A stretch of 64,000 nucleotides of DNA from Zoogloea sp. (GTDB lineage: Bacteria; Pseudomonadota; Gammaproteobacteria; Burkholderiales; Rhodocyclaceae): positions 35,814 through 99,813 of the forward strand of contig NZ_JAQVCN010000009.1 of NCBI RefSeq assembly GCF_028689785.1, read 5' to 3'. Made by a program: the position numbers and the translations under genes. The notes under the pieces were generated by a model. It saw only the letters and a program-made list of their open reading frames with translations. It made no database searches and was not told the origin of the DNA. Positions 38,848 through 47,388 of the stretch are shown here, piece by piece; within the stretch, counting starts at the first letter, position 1; each line of letters starts with the position of its first letter.

Positions 38848-39641
38848 TGGACCGGTCTATCGCCCTCGAGACGGCCTATCTCTCGAAGCCCGGCGGCAGG
38901 GGCTACAACGAGGATGCCTGCGGTTTCTGGAGCAACGACAGCGCGGCATGCTGGGTCGTTTCGGACGGGGCGGGCGGGCATGGCAGCGGCGACATTGCGT
39001 CGCGGCTGGTGGTCAGCAGCATCCTTGAGGCGTTTTCCGCCAATCCCACGGTGAGTTCGGACCGGGCGATCGAGCTCCTGCGCCATGCCAATGACGCGGT
39101 GATCAACGCCAAGCAGAGCGGTGTGACCAAGGACGACATGCATGCCACGGTGGCCCTGCTGATGGTGGATCGAGCCACGGAGTCGGCGATCTGGGGGCAC
39201 GTGGGTGATACCCGCATCTACCTGTTTCGCGACGGTGACATTGCCTACCGCACCCGTGACCACAGCCTGGTGCAGAGCTTCATCGATGCGGGCTACAGCA
39301 GCCCGAGCGATCTCCGCACCCATCCCCAGCGCAGCCTGCTCACCTCCGCCATCGGCTCCGCCGAGACCATCGAGCTCTCGGTGGCCGGGGCGCTGGTGGG
39401 GTTGAAGCAGGGCGACGCCTTCCTGATCTGTACCGACGGATGGTGGGAGTACGTGGACGAGAGCTGCATGCTGTCCCAGCTGGCGGGGTCGGTCGAGGCC
39501 AACGACTGGCTGGTGAGCATGGCCCTGCAGGTGGAACGGGTGGCCAAGGCCGAGAACGACAACTTCAGTGCGGTGGGGGTGTTCTATGGCGCCCGGCCCG
39601 CTGCCACCACCGTCATCCGGTCCTATCCGTCGGCCCAGTGA
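38847..39641 (+). CDS. pppA: PP2C-family serine/threonine phosphatase PppA
   Basis: GYNEDACGFW, VVSDGAGGHGSGDIAS, GHVGDTRIYLFRDG. Confidence 0.93.
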   Translation: MDRSIALETAYLSKPGGRGYNEDACGFWSNDSAACWVVSDGAGGHGSGDIASRLVVSSILEAFSANPTVSSDRAIELLRHANDAVINAKQSGVTKDDMHATVALLMVDRATESAIWGHVGDTRIYLFRDGDIAYRTRDHSLVQSFIDAGYSSPSDLRTHPQRSLLTSAIGSAETIELSVAGALVGLKQGDAFLICTDGWWEYVDESCMLSQLAGSVEANDWLVSMALQVERVAKAENDNFSAVGVFYGARPAATTVIRSYPSAQ

Positions 39642-39646
39642 GCAGT

Positions 39647-39681
39647 GGCCTGAGCCTGCCTTGAGGGCAGCCGGTCAGGCC
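39647..39681. other. Imperfect hairpin between convergent pppA and tagF
   Basis: GGCCTGAgccTGCCttgaGGGCAgccggTCAGGCC; no U-tract. Confidence 0.4.
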
Positions 39682-40346
39682 CTGACGCTGCCCTGGAGCA
39701 TGTCCACAAAGGCCGGGCCGGACGGCAGATGGGCATGGGCAATGGCCCGTTGTCCGTCGCTGTCCCACCACAGGCTGTAACCCTCCAGGAGCTCATCGAG
39801 CGCTTCGCCGGCCAGCCCGTCGAAGGCCGGTGGTTGTCCCGGGAGGCGGGGCAGCGGGCAGGCCCGGCTGCTGGCCTTCAGGGCGGCCAGGGCTGCGCCA
39901 CCGGGCGGCGGTGGCCCCAGGTCGAGGGGGCCGGCTGCGGCCAGGGCGGCTTCAAAACCTGCTACCGTGGCCTCGTGGGTCAGGCAGGCCCGGGCCGCAT
40001 CCTCAAGACGGTTCAGCCACGCATCCAGCGCCGCGACCTGGGTGGCCGCCCAACTGAAGGGCGGGAGCGCAGTGCAGATGGTGAGCGGAAAGTAGCGCCC
40101 GACCCTATCCACGGAGGGGAGCAGGATGCCGCTCCAGCGGCGCCCATCCACCACCCCGGGGCCCAGCATGAAACGCCAGACCGGCGCCCGCAGGTAGGTG
40201 GCCAGCCAGTTGCCCCCCAGGGTGCGCTGGCTGTCGACGATCACCGCCTGCAGCCAGGTGTCCCAGTGGGTGATGAAATCCTGTTCCAGCCGGCGCTGGG
40301 CGAAATCACCCAGCGCCGGCAGCTTGCCGTACCAGCCTGCGGTCAT
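39675..40346 (-). CDS. tagF: T6SS-associated protein TagF
   Basis: MTAGWYGKLPALGDFAQRRLEQDFITHWDTWLQ. Confidence 0.93.
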   Translation of the reverse strand: MTAGWYGKLPALGDFAQRRLEQDFITHWDTWLQAVIVDSQRTLGGNWLATYLRAPVWRFMLGPGVVDGRRWSGILLPSVDRVGRYFPLTICTALPPFSWAATQVAALDAWLNRLEDAARACLTHEATVAGFEAALAAAGPLDLGPPPPGGAALAALKASSRACPLPRLPGQPPAFDGLAGEALDELLEGYSLWWDSDGQRAIAHAHLPSGPAFVDMLQGSVRA

Positions 40347-40392
40347 CGTCGGGCTCCTGTGTGACTGTTCCGGTCATCCTGTCCTGGCGGGG

Positions 40393-43300
40393 CTAGAGGC
40401 CCCCGGGGCAGCGGAATTCGGCGAGTTCGCGCAGCCGGAAGGGGTTCTGGACACTTCCCGCGGTCACTTCGAAACTGGCGCCGCGGCCGTCCACGTCAAA
40501 GCTCACGCGGAACTTCTCCGGTGCGCCCAGGCTTTCGATGCGGGCCTTGTCGAAGAGCCGGAACAGCGCCCACGGGCCTTCGGTGGAGAATCCGGAGTTG
40601 CCGCTGGCGGAAGGCGGATTGACCTGAACCCGGGCGCTCAGGCCGCCCTTGGCGCCGGGCCACTGCACCGACTGGAGCACCTGCGGGCCGTGGGCATAGC
40701 GGATCAGCTGACCATCCACGTCGAGGGTGATCTGGGTGAGGGCCGGGTCCATCTCGAGGGGTTTGAAGTCCAGGCGCAGGGCGCCGCCGCTGCGGAAGAA
40801 CACGTCGCGGATGACCGCTGCCCGCTGGAACTGCACCAGGCTGCCCGGGTCGCCGAGGGACTGCTCCTGGACCTTCTTGAAGCTCCACTGGCGGGTGGAG
40901 GTGTCCACGTACTGGGCCAGGTTCTTCTGGAAGAAATCGTCGATGATGCCGCCCGGCGCGAACAGCCGGGCGAAGTCTTCCCGGGTCACGTCCCGTGTGC
41001 TGCCCTTGGTGAAGGGGTAGCGGCCCTCGATGGCGCGCTGGCAGAACTGGCCGACCTGGCCGCCCACGTTGGCCGACAGGTTTTCGCGGGTGGCGGAGAG
41101 GGCCTGGCTGACGCCGGCGTTGGAGATCTGCTGCAGCATCGAGCGCAGGGGTTCGGGCATGCGCGCGCCTTCGGCCTTCACCTTGGCAGCGGTGCCCCCC
41201 GGCGGCGGCGCCACCTTGTCGCGCAGGGCGGTTTCGGTGGCGGTGAGGTTGACGTAGACCTCGTTGAGCAGGGCCATCACGCCGTCGATGGGGGCGGTCT
41301 TGCCGTCGCTGCTGTCCACCAGGTTGCGGATCGGGGCGAAGTGCTCGTCCACCATGCTCTCCTGGGAGGGGCCCTGGGGCCCGCGCCCGCTGGCGACGGG
41401 GTCGAAACCGAGGATCTTGCCCAGCTCCTGGCGGGCGCCGGAGATCTTCTCCTTGGCCGTATCCACCACGGTCTTGTCCTCGGGCTTGCGGCTCAGGGAG
41501 GTCTCCCGGGCCACCGCCTTCAGGAAGCGCGGCAGGGGCGAGTCCGGGGCTGACAGGGTGCGCGCCTGCTGGATGCTCTGCTGCAGGCTGGCGGAGCGGA
41601 TCAGGGTTACATCTTTCAGATACTCGTCCCACACCGCGATGTAGTCTGCCAGGTAGAGCCGGCGGACGTCCTCGATGAGGCGGGCGGCGTCGGGCGGGGT
41701 GCCGGCGGCGCTGCCCAGCACCCAGGTCTCCTCGCCGGCCAGCTGCTGGGTAACGCGCCCGACCTCCCGGTCGAAGCCCTTGTAGTAGCCGTCGTGGGTG
41801 TACAGGCCGGCGATGCCCTTGGTCAGGGGCTGGCCGCTCTTGCGTGTGAAGACCAGCGCGGCGGACGGGCCAGCGGCCCGATCAAGGGCGAAGTCGGGGA
41901 TGTCGCGGCCGACGCCCTGGCGCTTGAGGCGGCTATACACCCGGGCCGGCAGCGAGAAGCGCAGCAGCTGGTTGCGGGCCTGGGCCACCAGGGCACTGTC
42001 GGTGGCCACCGGGGAGCTGACGGCGCCGTTGGCAAACAGATTGTCCAGGTGCTGGTTGAGGGCGCTGCGCTGATCGGTGGTGGCGCCGGCGGGGAGGGTC
42101 CGCTCCCAGTCGCTGGTGATCCAGGCCTTCAGTGCCTCCCCGTTGAAGTGGGCCGGGTCCTGGAGCATCAGGTAGGCCTTGAGGGCCTCGTAGGTGAACT
42201 CCAGGTTGTTCCGCGGCAGGCTGTCGCGCAGCTGCGCGTCGATGCGCTGGGCGATGCGCGGCATCAGCGCGTCACGCAGCACGTTGCGGTAGGCCTGGTC
42301 GGCCGCAGCATCAAGCTTTTCGTCCTGGGCCAGGCCGAAGCCCAGGGACATGGGCGTGTTGCCGTTGGGGCGGGCGGCAGTGACGGACACGCCCTGCACG
42401 GCATCGATCACCGGCAACAGCGCTAGCAGATTGTCCAGGGGCAGGTCGGAGGCCTTTACGGTGACGGGTTTCAGCTCGGCCACGCGGGCATTCACTTCAT
42501 CGATGTAGCCCCGGTTGCCGATGTAGGAGAGCGTCCAGGCCAGCAGCAGACCCACCGACACGAGGCCGATGGCGGCGAAGGCGGCCAGGCGGATCAGCCC
42601 GCGGCGGCGCTCCCAGGCCAGGTTGGCCTTGCCGATGCCCTGCTCGGCAAAGATCACCTCGCGCAGCAGGCGCGTCATGAAGAAGCTCTTGCCCGAGCCG
42701 AACTGGGGCGGCAGCACGCGCCGTTCCAGGCTGAAGGCGCCGCCCAGGGTGGCCAGCACCCGGTCGATGGGGCTGCCTTCCTGGGTGCCGCTGGTGAAAT
42801 AGACGCCGCGCACGAGGGCGTCGTGCTTGAAGCCCGAGGAGGCGAAGATCTGGTCGATGAAGCTGCCGAGCACGCGGGTGGCGCCAGCAAACTGATGGGG
42901 AAAGGCGGCAATGGCCTCGCGCCGGGACAGGTCGCGCTCGCTCTGCAGGCGTTCCAGGAGCTGGCCGTCGATGCGTGCCTGGAGGCCTGCGAAACGTGCG
43001 CTCAGGCCGGCCAGAGGCTTGGCCTCGTCGTCCAGGGGCAGGGTGGTGCCCCACACCTGGTCGCGGGCATCCTTGCCCAGGTTGCCGAAGAACTCCTGGA
43101 AACCGGCGATCAGGTCGGACTTGGTGACCAGCACGTAGATCGGCAGGCGCACGCCGAGTTCGGTGTAGAGCTCGTGGATGCGCTCGCGCAGGGCAGCGGC
43201 ATGGGCGCTGGCGGCGGCTTCGTTGTGGGTCAGCAGGTCGCTCAGGGAAAGGGTCAGCAGGACGCCGTTGAGGGTTTGGCGGGGGCGGAACTTCTTGAGC

Positions 43301-43950
43301 AGGGCCAGGAATTCACGCCACGCGCCCTTATCGCTCTCCCGGTCGGAGTCCTGGGTGGTGTAGCGGCCAGCGGTGTCCAGCAGCACCGCTTCGTCGAAGA
43401 ACCACCAGTCGCAGTTGCGCGTGCCGCCCACGCCCTTGACCTGATGGCCGGTGGTGCCTTCGGCCAGCGGGAAGCGCAGGCCGGAGTTGATCAGCGCGGT
43501 GGTCTTGCCGGAGCCGGGGGCGCCGATGAAGACATACCAGGGTAGCTCGTACAGGTAGCGGCTGGAGCCCAGGGCGGACAGCTTGTCCAGCGCGCCGCCC
43601 TTGGCCTCGCCGCCTAGCCGGCGCTGCTTGAGCACGGCGGTGCCTTCGGCAAAGCGCTGGCGCAGGGTCTGCAGCTCCGGCGACTCTTCCTTCTGGGCCG
43701 GCTTGCCGGCGATGCCGTCGATCAGCTCGGCGTTCTTGCGGCGGGCTTTCCAGCCCCGGTAAGCCAGGTGGCCGGCGATGGCCAGCACGCACAGCACAAT
43801 GAGCACCAGCCGGGCGGTTTCCGATTCGAAGGGAGCGTGGCCGGCGATGGCGACGAGGGGCCCCACGTACCAGATCACCAGGCTCAGGGCGATGAGGCCG
43901 ATGGCGGTGATCGCGACGGGGTGGAGGAGGGCCTTGAAAAAGCTTTTCAT
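40393..43950 (-). CDS. tssM: T6SS membrane complex protein TssM (IcmF)
   Basis: Transmembrane N-terminus, YVFIGAPGSGKTTALINSGLRFPL; start at MKSFFKALLHPVAIT. Confidence 0.96.
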   Translation of the reverse strand: MKSFFKALLHPVAITAIGLIALSLVIWYVGPLVAIAGHAPFESETARLVLIVLCVLAIAGHLAYRGWKARRKNAELIDGIAGKPAQKEESPELQTLRQRFAEGTAVLKQRRLGGEAKGGALDKLSALGSSRYLYELPWYVFIGAPGSGKTTALINSGLRFPLAEGTTGHQVKGVGGTRNCDWWFFDEAVLLDTAGRYTTQDSDRESDKGAWREFLALLKKFRPRQTLNGVLLTLSLSDLLTHNEAAASAHAAALRERIHELYTELGVRLPIYVLVTKSDLIAGFQEFFGNLGKDARDQVWGTTLPLDDEAKPLAGLSARFAGLQARIDGQLLERLQSERDLSRREAIAAFPHQFAGATRVLGSFIDQIFASSGFKHDALVRGVYFTSGTQEGSPIDRVLATLGGAFSLERRVLPPQFGSGKSFFMTRLLREVIFAEQGIGKANLAWERRRGLIRLAAFAAIGLVSVGLLLAWTLSYIGNRGYIDEVNARVAELKPVTVKASDLPLDNLLALLPVIDAVQGVSVTAARPNGNTPMSLGFGLAQDEKLDAAADQAYRNVLRDALMPRIAQRIDAQLRDSLPRNNLEFTYEALKAYLMLQDPAHFNGEALKAWITSDWERTLPAGATTDQRSALNQHLDNLFANGAVSSPVATDSALVAQARNQLLRFSLPARVYSRLKRQGVGRDIPDFALDRAAGPSAALVFTRKSGQPLTKGIAGLYTHDGYYKGFDREVGRVTQQLAGEETWVLGSAAGTPPDAARLIEDVRRLYLADYIAVWDEYLKDVTLIRSASLQQSIQQARTLSAPDSPLPRFLKAVARETSLSRKPEDKTVVDTAKEKISGARQELGKILGFDPVASGRGPQGPSQESMVDEHFAPIRNLVDSSDGKTAPIDGVMALLNEVYVNLTATETALRDKVAPPPGGTAAKVKAEGARMPEPLRSMLQQISNAGVSQALSATRENLSANVGGQVGQFCQRAIEGRYPFTKGSTRDVTREDFARLFAPGGIIDDFFQKNLAQYVDTSTRQWSFKKVQEQSLGDPGSLVQFQRAAVIRDVFFRSGGALRLDFKPLEMDPALTQITLDVDGQLIRYAHGPQVLQSVQWPGAKGGLSARVQVNPPSASGNSGFSTEGPWALFRLFDKARIESLGAPEKFRVSFDVDGRGASFEVTAGSVQNPFRLRELAEFRCPGGL

Positions 43951-43966
43951 GGAGGTGTCCAGCGGA

Positions 43967-45280
43967 TCAGTTGCCCGGAGCCGGGGGGAACACGACGATT
44001 TCGACGCGCCGGTTGCGGGCACGCCCTTCCGGCGAATCGTTGGAGGCGACCGGCATGCTCTCGGCCATGCCTTCGGCCCTGATGCCGCCGCTGCCCGGCA
44101 GGCGCGCCGCCAGCAAGGCCGCCACGGCGTCGGCGCGGGCCTTGGAGAGGTGCCAGTTGGACGGGAAGCGCGCCGAGCGGATCGGCTGGTTGTCGGTGTG
44201 GCCGCGGACCACCACACTGCCGCCCACCTTGCCGATGGCGGTGCCGATGTGGTCGAGCAGCGCGATGAAGGTGGCCGAGGGGGTGGCGCTGCCGGCGTCG
44301 AAGAGGCCGTCGCCCTGGGTCAGCACGATGCTCCGGTCGGCCAGGTCTTGCACCACCAGGCGGCCGGAGCGCACATCGGCGGCGAGCTGGCTGGCCAGTC
44401 GGTCGGGGGCCGGGGCGGCAGGGGGGGCGGCCTTGGCGACGGCGTTGCGGGGCGCTACGGTGAGGGCGAGGATGTCGGAGAAGGTCGGGTCGGACTGGCG
44501 GTTGAGGGCGAAGGAGGCGCCGACGTAGACCAGGCCGGTGAGCGCCGCGGCCACGGCCGCCACGGCCCAGATGGGCAGGCTGTCACGCAGGGGCTTGCGC
44601 TGGCTGGCGGTGGTGCGCCAATCGGGAGAGAGCTCCCGGTCGGGTTCGCTGCGCACCCGGCTGAGCATGGCGTAAAGGCGCTCGCGCACCTGTTCGAGCT
44701 GGGCCGCACCGTTCTGCAGGACCCGGTAGCGGCCCTCGAAGCCGAGGCTGATGATGAGGTAGAAGAGTTCCAGCAGGTGGCGGTGGGTGTCGGGCTGCTC
44801 GGCCACCTTGCCCATCAGCTGGAAGAACTTCTCACCGCCCCAGGCTTCGTTGTGAAACTGGATCAGCAGGCTGTTCTGGGCCCAGATGCGCTCGCCCCAG
44901 GGAGTGTTGGCGGCGGCCTCGTCGAGGAAGGTGCACAGGGCGTAGCGGGCCGCCACTACGTGTTCGTTGGGGCTGCCGGAGGCGCGGGCGCGGCGCTCGA
45001 ACTCCTGCAGCGCCTGGGCCAGGGTGGCGCGCAGGCCGGACGGGTCGGGCGGAGCCACCTGGCGCAGTTGGGGGGCGAGGTTGAGCAGGGGGCTGGCGGC
45101 CGCGACGAGGGGGTTGAGCCCGGTCTCCCAGTCGAGGGCGCTCAGGTCGGTGCGTTCGAAGCGTCCTCCACCGGGGGGGGGCGGAGGCGAGCCGGCCTGG
45201 GGGGCGGGGCGGGCACCCGGGGACGGAATGATCAGGGTGCGATCGGCGGGCATCTGCCCGAACGGATCATCGTGTGCCAT
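43967..45280 (-). CDS. tssL: T6SS TssL (DotU) with C-terminal OmpA domain
   Basis: NPLVAAASPLLNLAPQLR...GHTDNQPIRSARFPSNWHLSKARADAV. Confidence 0.96.
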   Translation of the reverse strand: MAHDDPFGQMPADRTLIIPSPGARPAPQAGSPPPPPGGGRFERTDLSALDWETGLNPLVAAASPLLNLAPQLRQVAPPDPSGLRATLAQALQEFERRARASGSPNEHVVAARYALCTFLDEAAANTPWGERIWAQNSLLIQFHNEAWGGEKFFQLMGKVAEQPDTHRHLLELFYLIISLGFEGRYRVLQNGAAQLEQVRERLYAMLSRVRSEPDRELSPDWRTTASQRKPLRDSLPIWAVAAVAAALTGLVYVGASFALNRQSDPTFSDILALTVAPRNAVAKAAPPAAPAPDRLASQLAADVRSGRLVVQDLADRSIVLTQGDGLFDAGSATPSATFIALLDHIGTAIGKVGGSVVVRGHTDNQPIRSARFPSNWHLSKARADAVAALLAARLPGSGGIRAEGMAESMPVASNDSPEGRARNRRVEIVVFPPAPGN

Positions 45281-45345
45281 GGGCCAAACCTCTCAATGGC
45301 ACCCCCGCGCCGGCGGGAGTGGAACGATTGCGCCGGGGCCCGCGC

Positions 45346-46686
45346 CTAGGCGCGGATGGCCCACAGGGAAAGATCAAGGCCGGGAAAGTCCCCGGTGACA
45401 TAGATGCCGAGGGCGCCGGAGGCGTCCAGCTGTTGCCAGAGGTCGCCGGTGTTGTCGAGCTCGAAGTAGGAGAAGCCAGCGTGGTAGGGGATCTGCCGCG
45501 GGGCCACCGGCAGCGGACGCAGGGCGATGCCGGGCAGCTGCAGATTGACCAGGTCGCGCATGCGCTCCAGGGGGCCGAGCTTGGCCTGGGCGGGGAAGCG
45601 GGTGCGCAGCATCTCGCCGGGCAGCTGGGCATTGACGGCCAGGATGAAGCCGGCGTTGCGCAGCAGGCTGCGGTCGATGATGTGGCCCACGTAGCGCCCC
45701 TGCTTGTGGTCCTGAAGGTCGATGGCGATGGCGTTCTGGTCGAGCAGGGTGGTGAGCCCCAGGCGGATGGCGCGGATCAGGGGCAGGAAGCACAGATCGA
45801 GCTCGTCGTGGCAATACACCGGGAAATCCCCGGGGCGGCGCTCGGTGGTGGCGAGGGTGGATAGCTCTCCAGCCACTTCGAGCAGGCGCTCGAACAGGTG
45901 GTGGGGGTGCAGCGGGCGGTCGGCGCGGAACTGGTCGAACAGCGGCTGGTAGCGATTGACCGTCATCAGGAACAGGAAGTCGGCCACCTCGGCCACGCCA
46001 CCGGCACCCGGGTGGGCCAGCCGCGAGGCGAGGGCATCGCCGCGCTGGCGCAGCAGGGCGCTGACTTCCTTGATGTAGCCCTCAAGCACTGGCGAGGCGG
46101 TGCTGTCGAGCACCGGGGGAATGTAGCCCCGGTCGAGGAGCAGGCTGTTGTCGGCACGTTTCTCGGTGACGCGGACCACGCCGATCCGGGTGTAGGCATC
46201 GGTCAGCGGGTCGCTCAGGGCCAGGCGCAGCTTGGGTTGCCCCACCTGGATGCCGACGGTGCCGCCTTTTTCGGTGTGGGCGTCGTTGAGCTCGAAATCC
46301 ACCGGCTCGTAGCGGGCCAGGCGGGCGGTGGCATCGGCGGCGTCGAGGCTGACTTCGAGCCCCTGGGCGCGGCGCAGGGGCAACGCCAGGCAGACGAGCT
46401 GGTCCTTGGCGTCTTTGGGGAAGTCGAGTGCCGGCGGCGGGAGGTCGATGCCGGGAATGTCGAAGGGCGTGCCGTCGGGCAGCACGCCGCGGGCTTCGAC
46501 GATGGCGAGCTTGCCCGCCAGCAGCGCGGCTTCGTCGATGACCAGGTGGGAGAAGCCCCAATGGTTGCCGAACAGCGGCGCCACGCGGGATTCCACCCAC
46601 CAGGCGGCGTGGCGGTCCTGCTGCTGAAAATGCTGAGGTTGGAGAAAGAGGCCTTCCGACCAGACAACCCGACTGAACCAAGACAT
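45346..46686 (-). CDS. tssK: T6SS baseplate protein TssK
   Basis: VVWSEGLFLQPQHFQQQDRHAAWWVESRVAPL. Confidence 0.97.
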   Translation of the reverse strand: MSWFSRVVWSEGLFLQPQHFQQQDRHAAWWVESRVAPLFGNHWGFSHLVIDEAALLAGKLAIVEARGVLPDGTPFDIPGIDLPPPALDFPKDAKDQLVCLALPLRRAQGLEVSLDAADATARLARYEPVDFELNDAHTEKGGTVGIQVGQPKLRLALSDPLTDAYTRIGVVRVTEKRADNSLLLDRGYIPPVLDSTASPVLEGYIKEVSALLRQRGDALASRLAHPGAGGVAEVADFLFLMTVNRYQPLFDQFRADRPLHPHHLFERLLEVAGELSTLATTERRPGDFPVYCHDELDLCFLPLIRAIRLGLTTLLDQNAIAIDLQDHKQGRYVGHIIDRSLLRNAGFILAVNAQLPGEMLRTRFPAQAKLGPLERMRDLVNLQLPGIALRPLPVAPRQIPYHAGFSYFELDNTGDLWQQLDASGALGIYVTGDFPGLDLSLWAIRA

Positions 46687-46713
46687 TGTGATGATCTCCA
46701 GGGCCTGAGCCGG

Positions 46714-47193
46714 TCAGCGTTGGGGGCCGATGCTGACGGTGTCCCGCCCGACTTTCGCTTGCAGGGTATTGAGCGTGTTTCGCTGGATGGGGGCCACGGC
46801 CCGCCAGACTGTTCGGTTGGGGTCGCGGTAGGCCACGAAGACGCCGATCGACTTCACCTCTGCTCCGGGCCGCAGCAGGGTCTTGACGCTTTCACCCGGC
46901 CTCAGGGTGATCTCCTCACGCTGTACGCTGGTGTTGCCGAGGGTTTTTTCGTCGGCATCGAAGAGCGAGAAGAAATCGGCGGCTTCGAATGATGCCGGGT
47001 GAGACAGCAGGTAATAGCGCACCACCACCGGGGTGGAGCGCCCGCGGCTGTCCTGATTGACAGACGTATCGGCCTGGAGTGTCAGCTGAACCAGCGTGGG
47101 GGGAAGCTCTGGAACTTGCGGCTTGCTGCCGCCACAGGCGGCCAGCGCAATGCACAGGCCAACCCAGCAACCGGTCTTGAATGGCTTCCACAT
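46714..47193 (-). CDS. tssJ: T6SS outer-membrane lipoprotein TssJ
   Basis: Lipobox LAACGG; ADTSVNQDSRGRSTPVVVRYYLLSHPASFEAADFFSLF. Confidence 0.93.
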   Translation of the reverse strand: MWKPFKTGCWVGLCIALAACGGSKPQVPELPPTLVQLTLQADTSVNQDSRGRSTPVVVRYYLLSHPASFEAADFFSLFDADEKTLGNTSVQREEITLRPGESVKTLLRPGAEVKSIGVFVAYRDPNRTVWRAVAPIQRNTLNTLQAKVGRDTVSIGPQR

Positions 47194-47388
47194 GAATCGG
47201 GGTCCGCGAGTCGACGACCGCAGCAGTTTATCCTGTAACCACAGCGCTTGAGCGGCGGATAAAAGGCCACCGGGCATTATCATTTTTGCTAAGGTAAGCG
47301 AATAAGGACGTCGGCGTGCGAAGGCCTTTTACGGCCGGGTGCGACCAGGCATGAAGCCACAACGTCATCACCGCAGAGGGAGGCCCAC

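Noticed and set aside
43951-44217. N-terminal extension of the TssM ORF into tssL
   Set aside because: Extension is out-of-frame tssL sequence; real start MKSFFKALLHPVAIT at 43950
45170-45185. G-run in tssL as a possible phase-variable tract or frameshift
   Set aside because: Frame is intact through the run (PPPPGGG) on both sides and nothing shows length variation
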